Shown here: positions 55,884-64,000 of the stretch, one piece after another
Numbering within the stretch: the first letter of the stretch is position 1
Layout of the letters: each line of letters begins with the position of its first letter
Source of the DNA: CAWCUK01 sp963798775
GTDB taxonomy: Bacteria > Bacteroidota > Ignavibacteria > Ignavibacteriales > Ignavibacteriaceae
Assembly: GCA_963798775.1 (NCBI GenBank)
Contig: CAWCUK010000004.1
Coordinates: 186,001-250,000, forward strand
Direction of reading: 5' to 3'
Length of the DNA: 64,000 nucleotides
Program-made: the position numbers and the translations under genes
The notes under the pieces: generated by a model
Databases searched by the model: none
What the model was told of the DNA's origin: nothing
The model's input: only the letters and a program-made list of their open reading frames with translations

Positions 55884-57199
55884 TTATCTTCCTTTGTTTC
55901 ATTTGGTGTATGCTTTTCAGGGTCAACCTTATTAATCGTATTCTTTTCTTTTAAGAAATCAAATAATTTATTGTCTACCAGTTTCTCACCATAGTTAGAA
56001 GCTTTATAATAATTAAGAAGTTTATCAACCGCAATTCCGGTTTTTTCCGCGTCTTTTTCAGCTAACTCTTTTAATTCATCTTCATTTAGAGATAATTCTT
56101 CTTTCTTCTGAATAGCATCTTTTATTAGGAACCATTTAACTTCAAGCTCCGCCATTGGCATTAATCTATTAGACGCTTCATTTTTATCAAATCTTCTTTG
56201 ATGCTGTTTCTTTGCTTCTTCCTCTTCTCTTTTTACAAAATCGGCAAGAATATTATTTACCAAAGTTGTAGGAGGAACGAAATCATTATTTTTTACAATA
56301 AGATTTATAAATTTATCTCTAACCAAATCATCCGTACGCTGATCTAAATAAGCTTTAATATCTTTTCTGATATCAGCTCGTAATTCTTCTTCAGTAGATA
56401 CTTTATCTTTAGAAACTTTTTTTACGAATTCTTCATTTACATCCGGTAAAACTATTTTTTGTATTTTAATAATCTTAGCGCTGTAGTTATATTCATCTTT
56501 TACTTGCTCTTCCTCGCCTTCTTCATTCTTTATTATTCTTTCGTCGGTAAAAGAAAAATTAAAAGATTCGCCTACCTTTTTGCCTTTGCTGTTTTCAATT
56601 ATTTCCGGCTGAATTCTCTCGTTGGAAAGATCTAGTTGAAGGTTTTCTGGTTTGGTGTCTGCAATGGGCTCGTTTTTTTCGTCAACTCTTTGAATTTCAA
56701 CATCTAAGATATAATTATTATCATCACCAACTTCTTCGGCTTCTTCATTAGTCGCGTTAGATTTTAAAATATAATCAATTTCTCTTTGAACGTCATCGTC
56801 TTTTACTTCTAAATTTGGAATTTCAATCTCTAACCCGGTATAATTATCAACTTCCAATTTAGGCATTACTTCATATTTAACTTTAAAATAAAGGTCTGTT
56901 CCGGGATTAAATTTTATATCAGTTAAAGTAGGCTGTCCTAATGGGTGAAGATGTTTTTCTTTAGAAATATCCCAGAACTTATCGTTGGCAACTTTTTCGG
57001 AAGCTTCGTGCTCAAATGAATCACCATACATTTTTTTTAGCATAGAAATAGGAACTTTTCCTTTTCTAAAACCGGGCATTTGAATTTTTTTTGTTTGTTT
57101 TAAAACTTCTTTTTCTATGTCCTTTTTTACTTCATCATATGTAAAAGTAACTTCAATCTCATTTTCTGAAGCCGTTAACTCATTAATTTTTACGTCCAA
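55880..57199 (-). CDS. tig: Trigger factor chaperone
   Basis: 439 residues from TTG at 57199-57197. I chose this start because AGAGG ends five bases before it, the product begins LDVKINELTASENEIEV as expected, and the next ATG upstream (57274) lies inside the tRNA gene. The ribosome-binding signature is MPGFRKGKVPISML. The central PPIase region is shorter and less clear than in E. coli, while the C-terminal arm (VKRE, LMPMAELEVKWFLIKDAI, ELKELAEKD) is present. Binds nascent chains at the ribosome exit. Operon with clpP downstream. Confidence 0.93.
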   Translation of the reverse strand: MDVKINELTASENEIEVTFTYDEVKKDIEKEVLKQTKKIQMPGFRKGKVPISMLKKMYGDSFEHEASEKVANDKFWDISKEKHLHPLGQPTLTDIKFNPGTDLYFKVKYEVMPKLEVDNYTGLEIEIPNLEVKDDDVQREIDYILKSNATNEEAEEVGDDNNYILDVEIQRVDEKNEPIADTKPENLQLDLSNERIQPEIIENSKGKKVGESFNFSFTDERIIKNEEGEEEQVKDEYNYSAKIIKIQKIVLPDVNEEFVKKVSKDKVSTEEELRADIRKDIKAYLDQRTDDLVRDKFINLIVKNNDFVPPTTLVNNILADFVKREEEEAKKQHQRRFDKNEASNRLMPMAELEVKWFLIKDAIQKKEELSLNEDELKELAEKDAEKTGIAVDKLLNYYKASNYGEKLVDNKLFDFLKEKNTINKVDPEKHTPNETKEDK

Positions 57200-57245
57200 A
57201 GCAACCTCTGATAATCTGTTTGATTTAGAAATAATTAAAGAAAAG

Positions 57246-57327
57246 TGCGAGAACGGGGACTCGAACCCCGACACCTAATGGTACTAGATCCTAAGTCTAG
57301 CGCGTCTACCAATTCCGCCATTCTCGC
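57246..57327 (-). tRNA. tRNA-Leu (anticodon UAG)
   Basis: An 82-base class II tRNA on the minus strand, without an encoded CCA. Acceptor arms are GCGAGAA and TTCTCGC with discriminator A. The D-arm region is GGCGGAATTGGTAGACGC. The anticodon arm CTAGA-CTTAGGA-TCTAG has TAG at positions 34-36. A long variable arm (about TACCATTAGGTG) and the T-arm CGGGG-TTCGAGT-CCCCG follow. It reads CUA leucine codons. It lies 46 bases upstream of tig, same strand. Confidence 0.97.
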
Positions 57328-57633
57328 ATTATTTGAATGAACTATATTAAAAATACGAACTCCAAATATAAGATTATGATTAGAGTTAAGCAAATTTGAA
57401 ACCATTCTGTTACGGCATTATAAATCTTTCATCTGCGTTAATTTTATATTTATGTGCTGCAAATATTAAAATTGTGATTTAAGTTTAGGATTTTTAACTT
57501 CACAAAAATAATTAAAGATAATTTTAAGAACATTTTACTCAATATGTTTTTTTAAGTAAAATTATACGATATTATTTTTAGCAATTAATAATTTTTATTT
57601 ATAAACTGTCGCTTTCTAAATATTATTAGGCCA
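57328..57633. other. Divergent intergenic region between tRNA-Leu and the PP2C gene
   Basis: 306 very AT-rich bases separating minus-strand tRNA/tig/clpP from the plus-strand phosphatase/kinase genes. It must hold promoters for both directions, but I see no convincing -10/-35 pair. A weak inverted repeat TTTTACT...AGTAAAA lies near 57533-57562. No gene or RNA is supportable. Confidence 0.5.
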
Positions 57634-58362
57634 ATGGAATATATCTACACTTCGCTGTCAAAAATTGGATTAAAAAGATTAAATAATGAAGATGCATTAG
57701 GAGTATTTGATGTTGAAGGAGGACTTCTTGCGGTTGTTTGCGATGGCCTTGGCGGAAATAAAGCCGGTGATGTTGCTTCTCAAACAACTACCGGGATAAT
57801 TCTTCAAAGTTTTCAAGAGTTGTCGGGGAAAAATTATCTGGAAAGAATTAAGCTTTCGGTGCAGCGCGCAAATACATTTCTGCTTGAAAAATCGGCGGGC
57901 GATGTGAATTTAAAAGGAATGGCAACTACAGTTGAATTGTTATATCTGAAAGAAAATACAGTGTATTGGGGGCATGTAGGAGATTCTCGTATTTATCATT
58001 ATAAAAACGGGAAATTAAATCAATTAACTAAAGACCATTCTTTAGTTCAAAAACTTGTGGACGAAGGATATTTAACATTAAAGGAAGCGGAAAATCATCC
58101 AAACAGAAATATTATTGTTAGAGCACTCGGAGATACGGAAACAATAGAAGTAGATGTAAGTAAACTTAAAATTAACCAGAAGGATGAGAATATATTTTTC
58201 ATCTGCACCGACGGCGTCAGCTCGGTTTTAAATGATTCTGAAATGGAGGAAATTTTTAAACTAAAAGATCATAATTTGGTAAAAATAAAAATTACCGAAT
58301 TAATTGAAGATAGAGGAGCGCCGGATAATTTTTCTTTCGTAATTATTTCCTTATCGAATTAA
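57634..58362 (+). CDS. PP2C-family serine/threonine protein phosphatase
   Basis: 242 residues, the compact bacterial PrpC/Stp form. Metal-binding motifs are in order: NEDALGVFD, VVCDGLGGNKAGDVAS, WGHVGDSRIYHYKNG, FICTDGVSS and GAPDNFSFV. It removes phosphate from Ser/Thr residues with two metal ions. The kinase gene begins at the very next base after the stop, so the two form a phosphatase/kinase cassette that should act on the same targets. Confidence 0.95.
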   Translation: MEYIYTSLSKIGLKRLNNEDALGVFDVEGGLLAVVCDGLGGNKAGDVASQTTTGIILQSFQELSGKNYLERIKLSVQRANTFLLEKSAGDVNLKGMATTVELLYLKENTVYWGHVGDSRIYHYKNGKLNQLTKDHSLVQKLVDEGYLTLKEAENHPNRNIIVRALGDTETIEVDVSKLKINQKDENIFFICTDGVSSVLNDSEMEEIFKLKDHNLVKIKITELIEDRGAPDNFSFVIISLSN

Positions 58363-60276
58363 ATGATCGGTCAAACTGTAGAAAATTACAAAGTTGTTGA
58401 AGTCCTTGGCGAAGGGGGAATGGGAATTGTATATAAAGCATTCGATCTTCAACTTGAAAGGTATATTGCTTTAAAAATTCTAAATAACCGCGCTTTAAAT
58501 AACCCGCATTTTATAGCCCGATTTAAAAGAGAAGCAAAAAACCAAGCAAAACTTAATCATCATAATATTGTTCCGGTTTATGGGTTTACCGAAGGTTTTA
58601 ATACTTTGGGAATTGCCATGGAATATGTTGAAGGTGAAACTCTTGAACATTTAATACAAAGAAAAAAAGCATTAAATGTTAAAGATTCTTTAATAATACT
58701 TAAGCAGATTTTGACAGGTGCCGGTTATGCTCACAAAAAAGGATTTGTTCACCGTGATCTTAAACCTTCAAACATTATTTTAAATAATGAAGGTACAGCC
58801 AAAATAATGGATTTTGGAATTTCAAAATCTATTAATGAAGCAAACGGAATAACTAAAACCGGTACAAAAATAGGGACGATACTTTATATGAGTCCCGAAC
58901 AAATTAAAGCTCAGGAACCGACAGCGCAAAGTGATATTTATTCTATAGGAATTACATTTTATGAAATGCTGACAGGCTTAACTCCTTTTGATGTGGGCAC
59001 AGAGTTTGAAATAATGGAAGCGCATTTAAAGAAAAATCCTCCCAAATTAGCATCTAAAGAAAAAGACATTCCTTCTGAAGTTGATAAAATAATTGGAAAG
59101 GCATTAAATAAAACTTTAGCAAAAAGATATTTAACCGCCGAAGAATTTTTAGACGATATAAATTCTTTATACACAAAACTGGAAACCGAAGCATTTACAC
59201 CGCCTAAAATTGGGAAAAATAAAAGTAAACCTTCGGGCAATAAAAAAAGAATCGGTGAAAAAATTCGTTTTTATTTATTCGCTTTTATCTTTCTGATTAT
59301 AATTTCGGCAATAGTTTATTTTGCTTACTATTCTGTCTCTCAATTTTGGAAAAGTTCTACGCCGGTTAGAGCAGTAACCAAAGGAATGAATTTTAAACAT
59401 AATTCATTAACTATAAACAGCAATTGGCAAAAGATAAAAACGCCTTTAGAAAACTCCTTAAATTCAATAGCTTTCTTAAATGATTCGGTTGGATTTGCAT
59501 GCGGATTTGATAACACGATTATTAAAACTGACGATGCCGGATATTCATGGTCGGTTGTAGATACTTCCGGCGATCTTGATTTATTTAATATTCTTTTTGT
59601 TACTCCGAAAAAAGGTTTTATAATCGGCGAGAACGGAACAATTTTATCTACTTCGGATTCGGGCAAATCCTGGGAAAAACTTCCGTTAAATATTACTGAA
59701 ACTTTATTTGATATCGAATTTTTAGAAGATAAAACCACAGGTTTTATTATCGGCGGAAAGGGCACAATACTTACCACCGAAAACGGCGGAAATAATTGGC
59801 AAAAAATTTCATCTCCTATTAATGAATTGTTTTACAGCATTTCATTTGCTGATGATGAAAATGGTTTTATAGTTGGCTGGGACGGCGATATTATTAAAAC
59901 TTCGGATAGAGGAAAAACTTGGAAAAAATTTAATAAACTTAGCGATAAGTATCTCCGTGATATCAAATTTATTAACAGTAAAACCGGAATAATAACCGGC
60001 GGAGGGGGAGAAATTTTTAGAACTGACGATGGTGGAAATACGTGGAATTCTGTAGCGTCTCATACTATTTCAGGATTATATTCAGTTAAATTCTTGAATG
60101 ATAAGAATGGATTTATATTAGGAAGCAAAGGCGAAATATTAACTACTAACGATGCAGGCGCTACTTGGAATAAAACATCAAGCGGAAATTTTATTTCACT
60201 TACTGATATTAGCTTTACTAAAAATAATCTTGTTATAGCCGGATATAACGGTACAATTCTAATCAATAACAAATAA
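58363..60276 (+). CDS. Membrane Ser/Thr protein kinase with C-terminal Ycf48/BNR-like propeller
   Basis: 637 residues. The kinase domain (1-~275) has GEGGMGIVYKA, the ATP Lys in IALKIL, HRDLKPSNII, DFGISKS and SPEQIKAQEPTAQSDIYSIG, all intact. A membrane helix follows at about 303-325 (FYLFAFIFLIIISAIVYFAY). The outer part is a repeated Asp-box/Ycf48-like propeller with blades ending SDSGKSWEKL, ENGGNNWQKI, SDRGKTWKKF, DDGGNTWNSV and NDAGATWNKT. PASTA repeats, usual in cell-wall kinases, are absent. The extracytoplasmic propeller is a likely sensor or docking domain. Confidence 0.94.
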   Translation: MIGQTVENYKVVEVLGEGGMGIVYKAFDLQLERYIALKILNNRALNNPHFIARFKREAKNQAKLNHHNIVPVYGFTEGFNTLGIAMEYVEGETLEHLIQRKKALNVKDSLIILKQILTGAGYAHKKGFVHRDLKPSNIILNNEGTAKIMDFGISKSINEANGITKTGTKIGTILYMSPEQIKAQEPTAQSDIYSIGITFYEMLTGLTPFDVGTEFEIMEAHLKKNPPKLASKEKDIPSEVDKIIGKALNKTLAKRYLTAEEFLDDINSLYTKLETEAFTPPKIGKNKSKPSGNKKRIGEKIRFYLFAFIFLIIISAIVYFAYYSVSQFWKSSTPVRAVTKGMNFKHNSLTINSNWQKIKTPLENSLNSIAFLNDSVGFACGFDNTIIKTDDAGYSWSVVDTSGDLDLFNILFVTPKKGFIIGENGTILSTSDSGKSWEKLPLNITETLFDIEFLEDKTTGFIIGGKGTILTTENGGNNWQKISSPINELFYSISFADDENGFIVGWDGDIIKTSDRGKTWKKFNKLSDKYLRDIKFINSKTGIITGGGGEIFRTDDGGNTWNSVASHTISGLYSVKFLNDKNGFILGSKGEILTTNDAGATWNKTSSGNFISLTDISFTKNNLVIAGYNGTILINNK

Positions 60277-60355
60277 TGTAAATTGATTTTACACCAGTTA
60301 ATCTTTAATTTGTCTCACCGAAATTTTCATTAAAATTCACAATAGATTAGCTTAA

Positions 60356-60371
60356 ATTCCCTTTGGGGAAT
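60356..60371 (+). promoter_or_regulatory. Short inverted repeat upstream of murA
   Basis: ATTCCC-TTTG-GGGAAT, a perfect 6-bp arm hairpin 56 bases before the murA start. It has no long T-run, so it is not a clear terminator of the kinase gene; it may be an operator or leader hairpin. Confidence 0.35.
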
Positions 60372-60426
60372 GCAAAAAATTAGGGAATTTTATATTCTAA
60401 TATTATAAGATACGAAAGAGGAATAA

Positions 60427-61689
60427 TTGGATAAGTTTGTTATAACCGGAGGTAAAAAACTTTCCGGTGAAGTAAATATTAGCGGGGCAAAAAATGCGTC
60501 GTTAGCTTTAATGCCTGCAAGTATTCTTGCTCCCGGAAAATCTGTTTTTGCTAATACTCCGGAGCTTAATGATGTTTTTACAATGATGAAACTGCTGAAA
60601 TATATAGGTGTTGAGGCGGAATTTAATAATCATGTTTTAGAATTAGATACAAAAAATATTAATAGCTGTGAAGCTCCTTATGAACATGTAAAGAAAATGC
60701 GTGCTTCTGTTTATGTGTTAGGCCCGTTATTGGCAAGATTCGGTAACGCGAAAGTATCATTACCAGGCGGCTGCGCTTGGGGTCCGCGTCCGGTTAATCT
60801 TCATATTGAAGGGTTAAAAAAAATGGGCGCTGAAATTGATCTTGTTGAAGGATATATTTTAGCGAAAACTAAAAGACTGCATGGAGCAAAAATAAATTTT
60901 GATATTTCCTCGGTTGGAGCTACCGGAAATATATTAATGGCTTCGGTTTTAGCTAAGGGAACAACTGAAATAAATAATGCCGCAATAGAACCGGAAATTA
61001 CAAATCTTGCTGAATATTTAGTAAAGATGGGGGCAAAAATTGAAGGTGTAAATTCTTCGAATTTAGTTATTGAAGGAGTAGATTCTCTTTCTCCCGCGGA
61101 AGTTGAAACCATACCCGATAGAATTGAAGCCGGAACAATTTTAATTGCGGCGGCTATTACCGGAGGAAATATAAAATTAAAAAATATTTCGCCAAGTCTA
61201 TTATATTCGGTTCTTTCAAAACTTGAAGACAGCGGATGTAAAATAAAATCGGATGAAAAAAATATTGAACTTGAAGCGCCGCAAGATATTTTGCCGGTTG
61301 ATGTATCAACATCTATTTTCCCCGGTTTTCCAACAGACATGCAGGCTCAATGGACTGCTTATATGGCGCTTGCCGAAGGAACTTCAACAGTTACGGATAA
61401 TATTTATCTCGACCGTTTCAAACATGTGCCGGAACTTGTTCGTTTGGGCGCGGATATAAATGTGAATGAAAATAGTGCGATTATAAAAGGCGTTTCAAAG
61501 ATTAAAGGCGCAAAAGTTATGTCAACTGATCTTAGAGCAAGCGCTTCTTTGGTTCTCGCCGGCCTTGCCGCAGAAGGTACAACAGAGGTTCTCCGAGTTT
61601 ATCATCTTGATAGAGGTTATCAAAAAATAGAAGAAAAACTTAATTTTCTGGGCGCCGATATTCAAAGAGTTGAAGGAGCGGAATTTTAA
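60427..61689 (+). CDS. murA: UDP-N-acetylglucosamine 1-carboxyvinyltransferase
   Basis: 420 residues. First committed enzyme of peptidoglycan synthesis, adding enolpyruvate to UDP-GlcNAc. The N-terminus DKFVITGGKKLSGEVNISGAKNASLAL is typical. The catalytic cysteine is Cys116 in LPGGCAWGPRPVNLH; because Cys is retained rather than Asp, fosfomycin sensitivity of the enzyme would be expected. The C-terminal TDLRASASLVLAGLAAEG motif is present. Start is TTG at 60427 after GAGG. Confidence 0.97.
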   Translation: MDKFVITGGKKLSGEVNISGAKNASLALMPASILAPGKSVFANTPELNDVFTMMKLLKYIGVEAEFNNHVLELDTKNINSCEAPYEHVKKMRASVYVLGPLLARFGNAKVSLPGGCAWGPRPVNLHIEGLKKMGAEIDLVEGYILAKTKRLHGAKINFDISSVGATGNILMASVLAKGTTEINNAAIEPEITNLAEYLVKMGAKIEGVNSSNLVIEGVDSLSPAEVETIPDRIEAGTILIAAAITGGNIKLKNISPSLLYSVLSKLEDSGCKIKSDEKNIELEAPQDILPVDVSTSIFPGFPTDMQAQWTAYMALAEGTSTVTDNIYLDRFKHVPELVRLGADINVNENSAIIKGVSKIKGAKVMSTDLRASASLVLAGLAAEGTTEVLRVYHLDRGYQKIEEKLNFLGADIQRVEGAEF

Positions 61690-61691
61690 TT

Positions 61692-63918
61692 GTGTCATCT
61701 TTTGGTAAAATATTGTCTAAGAAAAATTTTCTTTTAGTTTACCTTGTTATAATTTTCTTATTCAATATTTTACTCATTAATCTTCCTTTAACCAGGGTCT
61801 TCGGGTATGAATTTTCTGCGTTAAACGGAATTCTTCTTTCACTGCTTTCCGGGATTTATTCTATTTTTTATTTTAGGGGAAAATTAAAATCTCACCAGAG
61901 TTCTTTTAACAATTTAATTTTTTCTTCATTATTATTTTTAATTATTCCGGCAGTAGTTTCTGTAACAAATTCTTTGCTTACCATAAACTGCTCACTTCTT
62001 GATGGTTTATGGTTTTACCTTGTTATTACAATGCCTTCTGTTTTTATCGGAATTGCTCTGGCGGTTCTTTCTCTGGCATTTTTCAAACGTTTTACAATCT
62101 TATCTTTCGTAATTATTTATATTTTTATTTTACTTATTCCTCTTGGAGAATTTTACTTCAACCCTCAGATATATTTTTTCAATCCTTTTTTTGGATATTA
62201 TCCCGGCACAATTTACGATGAAGGGATAAGTGTAAATCTTAAATTAATTTCTTACCGGTTTTTTAATCTTATTTTCTTTTCGGCGCTTTTTTATGCGGGA
62301 TACAATATACTTTTTAAGAATAATTTAATTTCTAAAAAAGCACTTTTCTTTTTTACTGTTTTAGCGGCTCTGCTATTCTATTATTTATCTCCTTTTTTGG
62401 GTTATTCAACTACTTTTAATCGTTTAGATTCTGAATTAAATAATAAAATAATTACTGAGCATTTTGTTATTCATCTTCCGTCCTGAATTAAATGAAAAAC
62501 AGCAGAAAGTTTTAGTTGTTTACCATGAGTATTTTTATGATGAATTAAAGAAATTTTTCAAAGAAGATATTCCCGGTAAAATAAATTCTTATATTTTCAG
62601 CAACAGCGGACAGAAGAAAATTTTATTCGGTTCCGCAAATGCTGATGTAACTAAAACCTGGATGTATTCAACTTTTGTTACCTTTTCAAATTATGATGTT
62701 ACTCTTAAACATGAATTTGCACATTGTTTTGCGGCAAATTTCGGAACGGGAATATTTAAGGTGGCCGAAGGTATAAATCCTTCGCTTATTGAGGGAATTG
62801 CCGTTGCCGCCGATCCGGTTTATGACGAAAATACCATTGATTATATGGCCGCTTTGGCATATAAAAATTCCTATAAGGTCGATCTTTCAAAATTGTTTTC
62901 CGGGTTTAATTTTTTTACTCAAAATTCATCTGTTTCATATATTTATTCAGGGTCGTTCACTCAATTTTTAATTGATAATTTTGGTATTGAAAAATTTAAG
63001 AAAATATATTCTGATACAGATTTTCACAAAGTTTATGATGAATCGTTAAACAATTTATTAGAAAAATATTATGTCTATCTTTCGGGAATTGAAGTAGGCA
63101 ATAGAATAGATCAGGCTAATTATTATTTCGGAAGAAAGTCTATTTTTTATAAAGTTTGTCCCAGATATGTTGCCGATAGATTAGATGAAGCGTGGGAATT
63201 ATTCGGAAATAAGCAGTATAAAGATTCAGAAGTATTATTTAATAAAATTTTGAGTTTAACTAATAATTATTCTGCCTTAATCGGATATGCAAATTCACTT
63301 TCTGAACAGAAGAAAAATAAGGAAGCAATTAAATTTTTAGAAAAAAATATTTCCGATTATTTAAATACTTCATTTTACTATAATATTGAATTTGAAATAG
63401 CTGATCTTTTAAGTGAAGAATTTTGTATTGAAAAAGCGGATTCAATTTATTCTGAAATTATTGATCAAAATCCTAATAGGCGGCTAACTTACTTAAGCAA
63501 AGTAAGGCAGTATCTTGGCGCAAGAGATAGTTTGCTAACTTTATATTTAAAAGGAAACGACGCGGATAAATATATAATTCTAAAACAGTTGAGTTATGAA
63601 AAATATAATTTTAATGTTATTCCGGTTTTAATTAATTTATCGCGTCTACAGGATGAAGAATATTCTCTTTTCTTAAAGCAGTTCGATAAAACTATACATG
63701 TTACAGATTTTTCTTCGGCTTACGCAATGTTTAAACTTTCTAAATATATGATTGATAATTTGGATTTTAACAGAGGAAGAAAAATGGCCGCGCTTGCTAT
63801 GCGTTATAAAAAGAATTGGAATTTTTCTACTCTCTCTAGGGATAATTATAAAAAAGCAGAATGGTTCTATACAAACGGTGATTCAATTTTAAATAAAATA
63901 GAATTTAAACTCGAGTAA
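61692..63918 (+). pseudogene. 7-TM protein with gluzincin (HEFAH) peptidase domain and TPR tail; one frameshift
   Basis: GTG at 61692, two bases after murA. About seven membrane helices in residues 1-~245 lead to TEHFVIHLPS, where the frame stops (62484-62486); removing one base from the preceding CC continues as ELNEKQQKVLVVYHEYF in the other frame to 63918. The peptidase part has HEFAH (ligands) and LIEGIAVAAD with the probable third-ligand Glu. The C-terminal ~250 residues are helical TPR-like units (YSALIGYANSLSEQKKNKEA). The joined protein would be ~740 residues. Its soluble part resembles the gluzincin at 2646-5735. Substrate unknown. The break may be an error or a real mutation. Confidence 0.78.
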
Positions 63919-63924
63919 AAAATT

Positions 63925-64000
63925 ATGAATACGCCCGAGAAAACCATAGCTAATAATACAAGAGCAATTTCATATTTCCTTGGATTTATTTCCTTAGTTG
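63925..64000 (+). CDS. Start of a further gene, truncated by the window end
   Basis: ATG at 63925, seven bases after the preceding stop, opens MNTPEKTIANNTRAISYFLG and runs to the window edge. The beginning of a hydrophobic segment (ISYFLGFISLV) suggests a membrane protein. Too short to identify. Confidence 0.5.
   Translation, partial: MNTPEKTIANNTRAISYFLGFISLV

Noticed and set aside
57200..57274. N-terminal extension of trigger factor to an ATG at 57274
   Set aside because: That ATG lies inside the tRNA-Leu gene; the TTG at 57199 has an AGAGG site and gives the expected N-terminus.
59340..59777. 145-residue minus-strand frame inside the kinase gene
   Set aside because: It is a shadow of the repeated propeller codons on the other strand; no ribosome site or family match.
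60801..61340. 179-residue minus-strand frame inside murA
   Set aside because: It lies entirely antisense to a clear murA and has no recognisable domain.

Overview
The window looks like part of a chromosome from an AT-rich member of the Ignavibacteria (Bacteroidota/Chlorobi group). Four things suggest this: C-terminal tails of the type IX secretion 'NYPNPFNP' kind, an alternative complex III (Act) operon directly upstream of a caa3-type oxidase, an A2-type 'YSHP' motif in oxidase subunit I, and frequent recognisable GGAGG-like ribosome binding sites. The assignment is inference from gene content. No insertion sequence, prophage or CRISPR array was seen.

Layout. 1-5735: two large exported-protein genes (an M6-peptidase-like protein with a sorting tail; a gluzincin, beta-propeller and outer-membrane-barrel protein), both broken by many single-base frameshifts, mostly in short homopolymers. 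5759-13799: an exported protein, then der, a CoA-disulfide-reductase-like flavoprotein, upp, a TPR protein, a bifunctional (p)ppGpp synthetase/hydrolase and ruvX. 13909-15289: two bacterial-microcompartment hexamer shell genes with no cargo enzymes nearby; the second has a long acidic tail broken by one extra base in a 15-nt repeat. 15374-19407: YbbR-like protein, tmk, a CtpA-type protease and a TauE/SafE permease. 19473-22897: a GlcD/GlcF-type oxidase pair around an exported protein.

23331-38232 is the metabolic core: actA, a small ORF, actB, actC, a fused actD-actE, actF, a membrane-anchored cytochrome c, SCO1, oxidase subunits I, III, IV and II, heme O synthase, and a polytopic protein ending in a cytochrome c domain. 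Together they would carry electrons from quinol through ACIII and cytochrome c to oxygen. A structured 433-nt leader precedes the operon and a bidirectional terminator ends it.

38304-57327 is mostly on the minus strand: M24 peptidase; a histidine kinase with a degenerate receiver; (plus strand) a sorting-tail secreted protein, glycogen phosphorylase and an unknown protein; a GT-B glycosyltransferase; a VWA/AAA+ pair; a DUF819 permease; (plus) an RMD1-family protein; a serine hydrolase with a TPR tail; and clpP-tig with tRNA-Leu(UAG) just upstream. 57634-64000 (plus) holds a PP2C phosphatase with an adjoining Ser/Thr kinase that has a C-terminal propeller, murA, a 7-TM gluzincin/TPR protein with one frameshift, and the start of a further gene.

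Strongest leads: the orphan microcompartment pair, the ActD-ActE fusion with an ActB that keeps its N-terminal cysteine set, the membrane-cytochrome fusion at the end of the respiratory operon, the phosphatase/kinase-propeller cassette, and two large gluzincin-like membrane proteins with unusual architectures.
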